Assembly (NCBI GenBank): GCA_030867875.1
Contig: JAOWCC010000577.1
Coordinates: 156,356,344-156,420,343, forward strand
Reading direction: 5' to 3'
DNA from: Actinernus sp. WN-2022
Taxonomy: Eukaryota > Cnidaria > Anthozoa > Actiniaria > Actinernidae
DNA: 64,000 nucleotides
Part shown: one piece after another, positions 1-11,100 of the stretch
Layout of the letters: every line of letters begins with the position of its first letter
Position numbering within the stretch: the first letter of the stretch is position 1
Notes under the pieces: model-generated
Told to the model about the DNA's origin: nothing
Database searches by the model: none
What the model saw: the letters and a program-made list of their open reading frames with translations, nothing else
Made by a program: the position numbers and the translations under genes

Positions 1-118
1 CAGAAGCTCGTGCCTTTGTGTGATGTACTGCGTAAGCAAAAGTGATAAAAAGACATGAAAATGATATCGATGTTATAAACAAAGGAACCACACAGGGAAC
101 GCGAATTCCAAGCCCGCC

Positions 119-146
119 CATCCCCCCCCCCCCCCCCCCCACCCCG
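119..146. repeat. poly-C tract
   Basis: A run of C broken by a single A lies here, with a poly-T and further G/C tracts downstream to about 340. Nothing coding is supported in 1-369; frames that are open here run through low-complexity sequence. Confidence 0.85.
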
Positions 147-1358
147 GGCAAGATGGGGTATTTGACAATCTATCTGTCCCTGGGGTGGGGCATTTGTTTT
201 GAGATGGGCCCGGCAAATTTTTTTTTTTGGGGCCCCAGTTCAGATCAGTGAGCAACTTTACCATGAGGCCTTGCGCGCCCAATCCAAGATGGCGGAAAAG
301 GTGGCGGACATGGGGAAAGGCGGTGGAGGTTTTTTTTTCGCGCAGCAAACGTAACGGATCATCGAAGCGGCCGCCATATTGGCCGAGCGTGATTGAGACC
401 TGGGATCGAATGACAAATGGAGGGGGGAGGGGGTTGGGGGAGAACAAGCAGATCTGAAAGACCGCCTGCACAAACACCCCTGGTTTCTGAATTCCGCCCA
501 CCACGCACATGATTTCCGTTAACTTGTAACCCATTCTTAATTGACCAATAGGAGTCGACGTGTGACAGCCTGCCAATTTTGATTTGGTTTGATTGAAATG
601 TGTGCAACTTCGCTCGCTGTCAAATGCAATGCAAAATGTTAGTAAAATTGTCAATTGGTTCTCAGATACGGACGTTTCAATAAAACCAGTTATTTTTGTT
701 CAAAGTTCTCCATGGAAAGGACTGCGACAGTACCACTTTAGATATATATGTAGACAGTTCGGTTTTAGCTTGTTGCGTTCGCCCCATCAGTCTCTCAAAG
801 AGTTTGCAAATCCTCCGAAATACATACATTTAATACAAGCTGCTTCACAAAGCCGTCCAGCACCGCAGTCAGGTGCCATACAAGCGGCTGCTTCCTTTCT
901 TAAAAGAATTAAGCTCGCATAAAGATAAATACAGGATCGAAAAAATCTCTAAACTTCAAAGAAAACTCCGATGGAGACAATGTTTTGTCTGGAACTCGAT
1001 ATTGAAGAACTCGTGGTAAATGTTGTGATCGTCTTTCTCTGACAACTCTAAGTCCATCTTTTATATAGTGAATGTTTGCCGAAATAAATGGACGACCGTT
1101 GCATAAATGTATTGAGGCGGATTTCTGACTATTGGCCTAGTTCAACGGCCGTGAAGTCAATAGCCGAATTGCATCTCTGCAATTTGGTCGACAACAATAC
1201 TTTTCAGTGGCGAATTAAATCACGGTTCGTTGTCAAGTTCTCTGTACCGTAAATATCATACTCTTTCCAAAGCCTGTCGAAAGCACAGCCAGAACGGCAG
1301 GTTTAAAGTACAGGTCACAATTCACAGGTCAGGTTGTTAAATTCTAAGACAAAATAAA

Positions 1359-1709
1359 GGCTCTGTATCAGTGGCGGATCCAGGATTTGAAAAAGGGGGG
1401 TGACTATTTTGACCGGTACAGTTTCTGGTGCGAAATTTCTTACAAAATTTGAACGAATGTATTTTATTTTTACGAATTCTTATACAGAATTTCGAGGGGG
1501 GGGGGGGGGTGACATGTCACCCCCGTCACCACCCCTGGATCCGCCACTGCTGTATACTAGCTTCCTCCTGCTCTGTTTTCAAAGTACCTTTACCCAGCCG
1601 CGGAGAAAGAAGCGAGCAGCTGTGTTCTCTCTAGAAAACCTCTGGAACCGGGGTTAAGGCGAAGGAGATAACTTTGAAAACGGAGCAGGAGGAAGCTATA
1701 TACAGAGCC
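1359..1709. mobile_element. MITE-like element with about 39-bp inverted ends
   Basis: The left end GGCTCTGTAT continues after a 181-bp insertion at 1556 as ACTAGCTTCCTCCTGCTCTG. Both parts match the reverse complement of 1671-1709. Removing the insertion restores a continuous inverted end. The interior repeats a block starting TGTTCTCTCTAGAAAACCTC, which recurs at about 1804. No coding capacity is visible. Confidence 0.7.
1369..1549. mobile_element. hAT-like MITE, nested insertion
   Basis: The element has terminal inverted repeats CAGTGGCGGATCCAGG at the left and its complement ending CCACTG at the right. It is flanked by a direct repeat CTGTAT (1363-1368 and 1550-1555). A CAGTGG-type terminus is typical of hAT-derived non-autonomous elements. 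The 6-bp duplication is shorter than the 8 bp usual for hAT. The interior contains G and C tracts only. Confidence 0.75.
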
Positions 1710-2134
1710 TAATATTTACGGTTTACGAACTTGCGAAAAGAGAACTCGACAACAAACCTCTCGCAGTTCGCCGATCGCCGCCTTCGCGGCTCTTTCTCCG
1801 TGGCTGTTCTCTCTAGAAAACCTCTGCAACCAGGGTACTTCACCTTAGTCTTCAAAAAAGACAAAGCCTTTTGTATTAATCGCCATATTTTATAAACTGC
1901 AAGCTCACTACACAACTCTTATTCTAGTTACGCGCAGGCTCAACACTTGCCGCGATAAGCTTTGATTGACACCGTTTCAGCCAATCATATACCCCGTCCG
2001 CTGGTGGACGGGATCTAACTTCTGCTTGTTCTCCCCCACCCCCCTCCCCCTCCATTTGTCATTCGATCCCAGGTCTCAATCACGCTCGGCCAATATGGCG
2101 GCAGGCTAGGGGAAAGGAAATTGTTCTCGGGGTG

Positions 2135-2530
2135 GTGCTAGTAAAATTTTGACAAAAATATAAAGTAACCCTGCTAAAACATTACTCCTCCCGCAGTGTT
2201 TCAGATCACGCTTAGAAAACATGCTATCATGTAAAGATAAGGAGATATTAAGGGTACAAAAAGTCACGTGATCTATTTTGCATATGTTCACCTTAATTAT
2301 AACGAAACATTGTAGTCACCTTTTCTAAGTTGATTTAGGTAAAAGGCTTCAACCTGAACTAAACATATCCACTCATCCTAGCTGTTTTAAACTCGGAGCC
2401 GCGTTTTTGATTTACTGATTTCGTCTTCTAAGTCACGTCACAGACCACGTGACACGTTTTACTACACATAAACCACTTAATGTTGTCAAGAATGGCGATA
2501 CCTATTATCGTGAGAAACTTGGCGTACTTA
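2135..2530. repeat. dispersed repeat, copy 1 (direct, with 18950-19285)
   Basis: About 390 bp match 18950-19285 in the same orientation. Shared blocks include ATGTAAAGATAAGG, AAGGGTACAAAAAGT, AACTCGGAGCCGCGTTTTTG and the CACGTGACACGTTTT region. Both copies carry indels. No ends or coding region are evident, so the class is unknown. Confidence 0.75.
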
Positions 2531-2689
2531 CCATACTCGGCTGTGCTGAAATAAGGAAAACAGTTTTTACCCGAAACCAGCCGAGGCCTTAACATGCTTG
2601 AGTAGTATCAGACTGGTCCATAAGAAATCAATTCCAACTTCACCCCAGGAAGTGTAAATAAATGAGAATATCTTTTTCACGTTCCCTCC

Positions 2690-3283
2690 CGCTTCGTATG
2701 ACGATCTGGTCATAAACACGAACGTTGTTGAAACTGTTGATTTTGTAAAACTTCTAGGAGTGACATTACAAAGTAATTTGAAATGGAATTTGCACATAGA
2801 TAGTATTGTAAAGAGAGCTTCTAAAAGACTATTTTTTTTGTCCCAATTGAAACGTGCAAATGTACCACATGAAGACCTTTAGTTATTAGGTTTTTTACTG
2901 CTCGTATTCAGTCGATTACTTTATATGCTTACCAGATTTTTCATTACGGACTTCCTGAGTATTTGAACACTGCCTTGGAATGCACCCAAAGGCATGCCAT
3001 GAAGATAATCATATGGTTATGACACCGGCTTCTTATTCTGTAGCACTCGAGTTATCGGGTTTAAACAAACTCTCAGAACGGAGATTACAACTCTGTGACA
3101 GCTTTTTCGGCAAAATCTTAGCTCACCCTCAAGGTGAGTTGTATCATGACTTAGTTCCACATAATATTAATTCAACTAGATCTCTAAGATATGTTACGCC
3201 TTTTACTTTGCCCTTATGTAAGACGAACCGTTTCAAGAACACTTTTATAATATCCAGCGCCGAACATTATAATTCCCTCTGTT
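2690..3283 (+). pseudogene. LINE reverse-transcriptase C-terminal remnant
   Basis: Translated in pieces, 2720-2880 gives LLGVTLQSNLKWNLHID followed by KRASKRLFFLSQLKRA. This is the segment after the RT palm in APE-type LINEs (CR1/L2-like). From 2980 to 3283 an open frame of 101 codons continues with the thumb and C-terminal tail (GLNKLSERRLQLCDSF, then FKNTFIISSAEHYNSLC before the stop). A stop codon and frame shifts interrupt it, and no 5' portion is present. This is a dead fragment. Confidence 0.75.
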
Positions 3284-3794
3284 AAAGTGCCACTATGATC
3301 AAATTTTGACATATCAATATTTTTGCATATTCATAAAGTAGAGTTTATATATTATTTCCAGTTCAAATCGTTTCTCGATACGACAAGAGGAAGTCTTATT
3401 TTTTTAACTCCGAATATTGAATCTAAACGTCCGCCACTGATTACTGGAGGCCGTTCCCTTTGTTCAGCTTTATGCAATGGATTATTTAGCGGAAGTGATG
3501 TCATACACTCAACGCTCACCTGCACAACACAACGCCTTGGATGCATATTTCTACTAAAACGTCTTCATGCACACAAGAAGAAAGTTATATTATCTTTGCA
3601 AGGTTGACTACGTTTTTATGCACACTATTTCGTGCGACGTGGTTGTCGTGTTAAGTGTATGACATCACTTCCTCTGGAGGTACTCGTCAATTCCGAAAGG
3701 TTCTCCCGGAAGGTGAATGATCCATTTGATATTTCAACCGGATTCTCAGAATGGCAACACCCTAAAGCCCATTTTATATGACATTGTCAATCAT

Positions 3795-4345
3795 TTTGAG
3801 CACAATACTCCTTCCCAAGTTATAAACACAAAAAGGATCAAGGGAAGGGCTAGTATGTGCAACTGCACCTGAATGTCGAAAGTGACCGTCAGAAACGGAA
3901 GTATGACCACCGACTCTGTTCACGTACCTATAACCGTGGCGATGCAGTATGGTTCTATAATACCCGAAGGAATGCTAAGCGTTCCCATGCCTGCAGCGCC
4001 TTTGGGAGGGCCCTTATTTGGTGATTAAACGAGTGAGTGATGTGATCTATAGGATCCAGAAAGGCTGCCCTGAGTCAAAGCCAATGGTCATCCACCATGA
4101 TCGCCTGAGACTCATACGAAGGGGCAGACACGCCCAGTTGGTTGGACAAGAGCGTTTCGGTGAAGGATGATGCCAGTGCCGTTAAAACCGCTGGCCAGAG
4201 CTCATCAGCTAGCGGTAATAGCTCAAGAACGGAGGTCGCAGTGCAGAAATCGACGAAGAAGCAACCTGAAGCAGTTCAGCCTGAACCGTGTCTAAAGGAC
4301 GGCCCAAGGCCACAGCGTACCAGGAAAGGCGCCCGCATGGGCTAG
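3795..4345 (+). pseudogene. Ty3/gypsy retrotransposon integrase C-terminal remnant
   Basis: Reading through frame breaks, this encodes the end of a Ty3/gypsy pol. A Y-hydrophobic-GDAVW block lies near 3930-3950. It is followed by the typical SDVIYRIQ motif near 4035-4055 and a KPMVIHHDRLR motif near 4080-4110, the C-terminal region of metaviral integrases. A 67-codon tail rich in Ser, Lys and Pro ends at 4345. The frame is broken between these blocks and no gag, protease, RT or RNase H is present in the window. Confidence 0.75.
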
Positions 4346-4420
4346 TTACTATGATGTTAAGTACTTATATCAGCTATCGTTACGTTCATTTTAGTTACGA
4401 TACTGGGACGTGTCACCTCT

Positions 4421-4433
4421 CAGAGGGGAAGTG
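4421..4433 (+). other. polypurine tract and presumptive 3' LTR start
   Basis: AGAGGGGAAG precedes TGTAATAAAC about 85 bp downstream of the gypsy integrase remnant. A purine tract followed by TG is the expected layout at the start of a 3' LTR. The LTR end could not be placed because other repeats follow immediately. Confidence 0.4.
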
Positions 4434-4445
4434 TAATAAACAGTA

Positions 4446-4530
4446 GTATGATCAACTAAAAGTCGATTAAAGTATGATAACCGCCCTCGTAGCGCTCGAA
4501 TCGTCAGCCGCTCCCCACAGCGGTTAGCAT
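4446..4530 (-). repeat. dispersed repeat related to 19735-19820
   Basis: The reverse complement contains CGGTTAGCAT-like, CAATCGACTTT and AGTTGAT blocks in the order seen at 19735-19820. Part of the same sequence recurs at 51853-51895. A degraded copy of the GCTCGAAACGTCAG hairpin lies at about 4494-4512. Confidence 0.6.
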
Positions 4531-4539
4531 AGATTTTTT

Positions 4540-4735
4540 TTGGGGTAAGATCACTTCGATAAGCTTCAAATATAACTTGTCTCTACTAGCATGCTTTTGT
4601 ATACAACATCATTAGCATATTGGAAACATAAACCTACATATCTTGTAGACGTAACACCCAAATCAAGAAATATTCTACCGTTGGACTATTCACTTCATGT
4701 ACAATCGACATCAAAACTCATGTCCCATTGACATA
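4540..4735. mobile_element. truncated copy of the TTAA-flanked element at 9921-10385
   Basis: The block from ATAAGCTTCAAATATAACTT through ACCCAAATCAAGAAATATTC to CTTCATGTACAATCGA matches the right half of the complete element at 9921-10385. The outer terminus has diverged beyond 4720. The copy is diverged and non-coding. Confidence 0.65.
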
Positions 4736-4805
4736 TTCTGTTGCTACGCAACACCGTTGCTATGCTCGCAGGAGCAGATGCGATTTTGACTTCCGGTTTA
4801 TACTA

Positions 4806-4856
4806 GCCTGAGAAAACAGCCGACTCGGGCGATACGGCTATTTTCTCAGGTTAGTT
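4806..4856. repeat. short palindromic element
   Basis: GCCTGAGAAAACAGCCG is followed after 11 bases by its near complement CGGCTATTTTCTCAGG. It is either a compact hairpin or the two ends of a deleted MITE. Confidence 0.6.
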
Positions 4857-5037
4857 TTATGCGTGTCCACCGGCCACCCGATAGTTTTAATACTTTATAC
4901 ACATGTTTGTAAGTTTTATTCGTGGTTTACCTGAAAGGTTTTCATGATTGAATGAAGTAAAGTGTTCAAAAGTTGGAACAAGCCTTTTGTCGCTGGAAAA
5001 TGAAAAGCTTGGTTTATCGTGTGAAAGAAAATAATAC

Positions 5038-6362
5038 CACAGGCTTCCCAAACTCGACGTATATTTCCCGCTTATTAGTCTATTGGGTTACCTGTGGTTT
5101 ATCGATTAGTTTCATAACGATCTCAGAAGAGTTTATATAATTGCTCGGTGTGAATTCTTTTTTCCGATTCCTACGAAATGAATCTTCAATAATAAAAGAT
5201 TGATACTTAATGAAGTTGTGTGAGTGGTTTTTTGGCGATTTGGGGCCTTCTAAAGCAGTTTATTAGGATTCGAAATTTTGACCGTTGGCCGAGGCTCTAA
5301 CAAAATTTACAAGGTAGGCAAGTCGACCTCGCCAAAGCACAGACTTACCTCAAAGATCACACCAAAATCGGCACTTTTCTTCCTCGCTCGCTATTCAGCT
5401 TTCGGCACAGAAGGGAATAGTTATCAAGCAACATCTGACCAGAGATTTAGGAAAATCCATCAAATTTATCATCGCCAAACGGCCTCCTCGAGACCCCAAA
5501 AGCGCGACCTTCCAATGATCTGTAAGAACCAGGGGACCCTCAAGCGTGAAATTATACTTCCGTTCGAGGAACGGAAACAAATATATCGCCAATCAGAGAG
5601 ACCATTACTAGGCCTTTTAACGAAACTGGCGGTTACAGACTAATTTTGAATTTGGAACTCGCGAAAATTTCTCACGTGGAACTGTCATAACACTCGGTGA
5701 AGACCCCAGGCCACTGTCTTGGTCCTCTGATTGGCGAGTTCCAAATTCAAAATTAGTCTGTAACCGCCAGCTTCGTATAATTTCACGCTTGGGGGTCCCC
5801 CCATGAAGAAAGGCGATTTGCATCGTTTTGGGTAGGGTCGGGAAAATTTTGGACCGCTTTGGTCATTCTGGTTCTTACAGATCATTGGAAGGTCGCGCTT
5901 TTTGGGTCTCGAGGAGGCCGTTTGGCGATGATAAATTTGATGGATTTTCCTAAATCTCTGGTCAGATGTTGCTTGATAACTATTCCCTCCTGTGCCGAAA
6001 GCTGAATAGCGAACGAGGAAGAGAAGTGCCGATTTTTGGGTGATCTTTGAGGTAAGTCTGTGCTTTGGCGAGGTCGACTTGCCTACCTTGTAAATTTTGT
6101 TAGAGCCTCGGCCAACGGTCAAAATTTCGAATCCTAATAAACTGCTTTAGAAGGCCCCAAATCGCCAAAAAACCACTCACACAACTTCATTAAGTATCAA
6201 TCTTTTATTATTGAAAATTCATTTCGTAGGAATCGGAAAAGAGAATTCACACGAAGCAATTATTTAAACTCTTCTGAGATCGTTATGAAACTAATCGATA
6301 AACCACAGGTAACCCAACAGACTAATAAGCGGGAAATATACGTCGAGTCTGGGAAGCCTGTG
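5038..6362. mobile_element. fold-back element 1 with about 630-bp arms
   Basis: Arm 5038-5663 is the reverse complement of 5724-6362 apart from indels of about 70-80 bp near the centre; the loop is about 60 bp. The outer ends begin CACAGGCTTCCC. Each arm contains the same inward-reading frame (from 5278 on + and from 6122 on -), which starts after TTT in both arms and shares about 85 residues, including VGRGSNKIYKVGKS and KSALFFLARYSAFGT. The protein is not recognised and matching frames in both arms follow automatically from recent duplication. It is either a fold-back transposon or an inverted duplication of a host segment. Confidence 0.8.
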
Positions 6363-6699
6363 ATTTCACGACCACAAAACAGGCACTTTTGAGCATGCGT
6401 TAATTTCTTAACTTCCGGTTTCTAAAAATCCTAAACATTTTGCGCGCTTTTACTAAACACCAAACTTTTTCTCGTTAAAATGTTGTTGACCCCGTTCTCC
6501 ACAAAATCGAGCATGGATTTTGGAAACCGACAATAAATGCCAAAAATGCTTAAAATCGGGACTGAAAAGTGTTGTAAAATATATTTTTTGTCGTAATGGC
6601 AAACGCATGCTCGGTTTTATGCGCCTTTATTCGTAGGTTCGGAAAATATTCATAAATTAGTAGATCAAAAATCCTTGGAGAGAAACTTTCTGATTTTGA

Positions 6700-7771
6700 T
6701 GACGTCATCATGACGTCACTTGATGACGTCATCAGACTACAAGACTTTACCCTAGAAGTCACCTTGACAATAATATTGCCCACTCTTTAATTTTCCGGGT
6801 TTTACGAGGCTTCAAACTTTCCCTAGCAATGGCCGATTTAAATATGTCAATGGGCCCTTAAGTTCTATTTTAGATTCTTCGCACACGCAGGCAGGAATCA
6901 CGCCGGGCACAAATGATCGTAAAAACGGCGGGTTTTATATATATTGAAAAGTTTTCGACATAAAAGAATGAATTTTGGTAGGTGTATAAAGGAGTGTAAA
7001 TAAAACATAGTCTGATAAGTTAACCTAATATAGCCATCATTATGACGTCACAGTGACGTCATATATCCTTTTCTAATTGGTTTCTTCTAAATTTTTATTA
7101 CCTCTAAAAACGTTTTATTATATCTTTTTAAAATCTCTTGTTCATGTGAATGAATTAATCGAAAACCCGATATCGATCGGTTGAAGTAAACGAAAGTTAT
7201 TAAAGTTTGAATTTTGGTCATTTTCCCGCCAAAAATTGGCGGGAAATAAATAGCATAAAACCATTTATGAAAATGTCGCTTGTTTTAACTTTTACAGTTC
7301 CAAATACTGGTACATCATATTTTGCACAATAATAGATCTCTTTAGTAATAACAACGTGTTCTTTTTAGAATTTTGATTTTTTGAGTATAACAGCTTAGAA
7401 TTGAAGCCCCATTTTTTGAATACGTCATTATGACGTCATAAATATATTTGTGTACCCTCAGAAAGTAGCCAGTTCAATGTTTTTGGAATTTTATCAATGA
7501 AATGCATTTGGCTAACACTTACAAGTCATAGTATTCTCTTTAATAATATTTTTATAGTCGGCAATCTGATTTAAGCTTGAAGTATGACGTCACTAATAAT
7601 GACGTCATAAAAACAGTAAATCGTCCATAACTTTGAATATGTTTATCGTAGAAAGTTCAAATTTTCGGCAAATTAATATATTTCATAAAAGCTTTCTGAT
7701 GACGTAATATTTTTGAAACTTGTTTTAAAGGTTAATTTTCACCAAAAAAGGAGGTATCCCTTATGACGTCA
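6700..7771. promoter_or_regulatory. cluster of nine TGACGTCA (CRE/ATF) palindromes
   Basis: Perfect TGACGTCA octamers start at 6700, 6711, 6724, 7043, 7054, 7431, 7585, 7600 and 7764. Half-type sites TACGTCA, TGACGTAA and ACGTCAC lie among them. Several sit in pairs 11-15 bp apart. TGACGTCA is the consensus of CREB/ATF bZIP factors. The cluster ends about 270 bp upstream of the receptor start codon at 8043. Whether it regulates that gene is inference; six of the nine lie inside a transposable element. Confidence 0.6.
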
Positions 7772-7940
7772 CAACAACGTCACAATACAGAAACAATTGT
7801 CCCGAAAAATGTAGTCTTACTTTGTTACCAACCTGCCAAAATTTCGTCAAATTTAGAGTAGAAGTAAGGAAATGGCGTTACTTTTACGTTTTATGTTACA
7901 CTCAACCCCGCCGTTTTTACGGTTATTCGTGCCCGGCGTG
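6899..7940. mobile_element. 1.04-kb inverted-repeat element
   Basis: The termini are CACGCCGGGCAC at 6899 and GTGCCCGGCGTG at 7940, with an inverted repeat of about 37 bp that also includes GTAAAAACGGCGGGGTT. AAT occurs immediately outside both ends and could be a 3-bp target duplication. The interior has no open frame worth reporting; it is AT-rich with clustered TGACGTCA octamers. The superfamily is not identified. Confidence 0.75.
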
Positions 7941-8042
7941 AATAGGTAATGACTGGGTCTGATTGTGTGTTACGGTACAATCAGTATTTCGATGTTGACA
8001 GATGACATTTTGAAAAGAGACAATCACTGCTAACTTCTCAAC

Positions 8043-8124
8043 ATGTCGAGTGTTGGCTTTGTCCCTTTGAATGGTTTCTTCTTTCTTTTTCTTACCATCC
8101 TCGTTTCTTGCAGAGAGTTGCAAG
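8043..8124 (+). CDS. gene A exon 1 (signal peptide)
   Basis: Starts ATG TCG AGT and encodes a hydrophobic leader with NGFFFLFLTILVSC. It ends CAAG before the donor GTAAGT, in phase 1. Exon 1 of gene B also ends in phase 1 with a G. Two short upstream ORFs begin at 7992 (13 codons) and 8002 (3 codons), so initiation at 8043 would need leaky scanning if the transcript starts before them. The start is chosen because it is the first ATG that gives a signal peptide joined in frame to exon 2. Confidence 0.8.
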
Positions 8125-11100
8125 GTAAGTCCAAGTTTTAAAATGAGCTAATTTCCACGAGATATTTATTTACGCATGGGTTCAAAGCATACAGCGCGAT
8201 TTTAATAATTCACAACCAAGCGCGTTATACTGAGGCGGACTTGATGTTAATTAATAACTCACAGCCAAGCACGTTATATCCAGATGGACTTGATTTTAAT
8301 GCAAACGGAAGCCGTAGCTTCAAATTCATTGATGCATGTTTCGAGAAAGAATTTGATTCACATTTAATCCTTTACTGCTGTAATATAGGAATTTCTGTCA
8401 CAATAGAACATTTTCTCTTTTAGTAGTACCTAACATACTTGAAATATATTTCTAAACGATAAATTAAATCTGACAGACAAATCATGAATAATAAGAAATT
8501 ATTACCCTATAATGGGATTAATATTGAACATTGCAATACATGTTCAATTTAATAAGTACAGTTTATCTTCGCCTCACACATCCAATAATTACCTGGACAA
8601 GTTTTCTAGTCTAATGATTTACATCTCTTTAGCCTTAATGGCTTCTCTTAACATCAATATCAATCCTGATTATAATGTTATGCATCATCACATTCGAAGC
8701 CAGCTAGACTACTACTCTCCAAATTGTTTTGAAAAGCTTAAAAAGACTTTACAAAACTCTATCCTTTAATCCACATTTTCCATAGTTCATAATAACTTCA
8801 TAATATATCCTCCTCAGTGGTTAGCTCAGTTGGTAGAGCACGGTCTAGAGTCAGGAGGCCCGGGAGGTCGGGCATTCAAATCTCGGCCGCGCCCTTGGGC
8901 AGGGACGTTTAGAAGCCGTTGGCCTTGTGTCCTTCTACTTCTAATCAGTAATTGAAGGGGACGTGAAAGAACCTGTTATAATTATGCTACTCGAAAAAGA
9001 GAAGGGGCTTGTCACCCGGTACAGCAGCCTGGCCATTGCGCTAACCACACACTCAACATTGTAAACTGCGTGCCAGCCATTAGCGCCGTAAAAGCAGTCC
9101 GAAAATAATTCACTGACGAGATATGTCAGTAATATGTAAAGCGCCATGAGACTGTGGTGATATGGCGCTGTATAAATGGCCATTATTATTATTATTATTA
9201 TTAACTCAAGAAGTATAAAGCACAATCTTGAAAATCTTCAAACTCATTTACTAGATGAACTTGATTTACATTTTAAATATGTGATTTGGGTCACAGAAAT
9301 GAAAATTACTAATGCAAATATCAGTAACTTCAACCCTAAAATAACTAGATGCGAATTTGAATTTGTAGCTGCTAGCTGCTGGCTGTGCAGTTGTAATGTA
9401 CATTGACGAAAATCTCAAATATACAATAATTATAGAAAAAACTTCTAATGAGCGCTTTTCAGGCACTTTGAATCGACATTCTTTTCCCGAGTAAAAAGAA
9501 CATCATTTGTGGAGTGATCTACAGGCAACACTGATAGACCCTTTCAGCTTGACTTTTCCCTTGAGTAATGCGTTTTTGTTTTTCTGTGTCCCAAGAGGAA
9601 ATGTACCAATTTCTATAATTGGAAAACGAAGCACTGAATCCTCTTGAGAACTATCATGTGGTCTGAAATGGGGCAACAAACAGGCAAGCTGAAAGGGTCT
9701 ATTCACTTGAACACTTTCAATGCTATTTTGAGTAAACCTGGTAGAACAGTTGAGTTCAGCGGGAAAACCTATTTTTATTATGGGTGACTTCAAAATAGAC
9801 CTTAGCTGACCTTTTCAATGCAGAAACATGTAATTAATATGTAATTATGTAAGAAACATGTAATTATACCCATAATTTATTACTTTCTCTACATGCAGAG
9901 CTGCTCTTTTGTCCCAACTATTAAAGTGCATATAAGCCCTAGCCAGTTATCTTTGATATTGATTGTACATGAAGTGGATAGTCCAACGGTAGAATATTTC
10001 TTGATTTGGGTGTTGCGTCTACGAGATATAAAGGTTTATATTTCCAATATGCTAATGATGTGATGTCATAACCGACATTTGCTGAATTTCTTTGTGCTTG
10101 CAACTAATTAAGCTATTTACTAATTTAGATTTTTTTTTTGTAAAATCACTTTGATAAGCTTCAAATATAACTTAAAATTTAAAAATAGGTAATTTGTCTC
10201 TACCAGCATGCTTTTGTATAATAAGTGATGTTGGTGATGACATCACATCATTAGCATATTGGAAATATAAACCTTTATATCTCATAGACGCAACACCCAA
10301 ATCAAGAAATATTCTACCGTTGGACTATCCACTTCATGTACAATCGATATCAAAGATAACTGGCTAGGGCTTATATGCACTTTAACAAGCAGTTAATGCG
10401 TGTATATAACAATTCGACTACCCTCATTGATAATATTTAAACAATCCTATCGAATTACTTTTGAGTGGAAATATAGTCTCAGATATCAGCGATCACTTCT
10501 CATACTGAATTTTGTGTAACATATACGACCTCGGCTAAGATGCAAGAATAAAGTTCTTGATTATTCGTGTTTTCCGAAGTTAGATGTACTATTTCCAAAA
10601 CGAGAGCGAGTTTTTAATCAGGGCCGAGATCCAAACACCGAGAACAATGACATTTTATTGTTTCGAGATGTTTGGAGTCCCCTGAAGAAAAACGAAGCTC
10701 GAGTTTTGGAAATTACTTCTCCAACTGAAACAATAACTATATGCATAGATCATTAGGGAGTATTGTTTCCCTGGTATTTTACTGCACACATTTATTGATC
10801 ACAAGGCTTGTCACTGTTATTTTCTCTGGTTCGTTTCAACAAGCGTTCCTATAGTGCAGTGGACATGTTAGAAGCAGGGGGTGGTTCGAGTCAGTGTCGA
10901 GTCGTACCATGTACGCTGGTTTCTATTTTAGATGCGTTCCAGCGTAGCAACGCGTATAGTTGGAAAGCGTCTTCTTTACGGCACGTAGCTATTTGTTAGT
11001 TTATCACTTACGTGATGGCTCATTAGTCCTTTTCTCTTCTATATGTTTTACTGATTCATATTGTGCATGATATGTGCAAGTATTCCAATTCCTCTAGATA

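Larger units (their letters stand above)
370..2103. repeat. 83-bp inverted repeat pair bounding 1.7 kb
   Basis: Positions 370-452 are an almost exact reverse complement of 2021-2103. Shared blocks include GCCATATTGGCCGAGCGTGA and a purine-rich AGAACAAGCAGA end. The enclosed 1.57 kb contains unrelated nested MITEs, so this is either the two ends of one long element or two copies of a short element in opposite orientation. The stretch 500-1357 inside it shows no recognisable gene. A 109-codon frame at 593-922 has no family resemblance that I can see. Confidence 0.7.
8512..9830 (+). pseudogene. LINE APE-endonuclease ORF, broken by a SINE and a MITE
   Basis: The N-terminal part (8618-8795) reads to FSIVHNN, then a SINE intervenes, then SRSIKHNLENLQ and a VTE motif follow from 9205. 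IICGVIYRQH at about 9509-9538 and IFIMGDFKIDL at about 9768-9800 are the catalytic-region motifs of apurinic endonuclease domains in APE-type LINEs. A second insertion splits those two motifs. Internal stops and frame changes show it is inactive. It lies in intron 1 of gene A. Confidence 0.8.

Noticed and set aside
73..654. 193-codon minus-strand frame at the left edge
   Set aside because: It runs through poly-C, poly-T and an inverted repeat; composition is low-complexity and no family is recognisable.
593..922. 109-codon + frame as a gene
   Set aside because: No recognised motif, no splice context, and it lies between inverted repeat arms; chance cannot be excluded.
3283..3300. TTAAAGTGCC as a complete TTAA element end
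   Set aside because: No matching inverted end could be found downstream, so an element was not called.
8812..8890. Functional tRNA gene at the SINE head
   Set aside because: The acceptor stem does not pair and the B box is degenerate; a SINE body and ATT tail follow.
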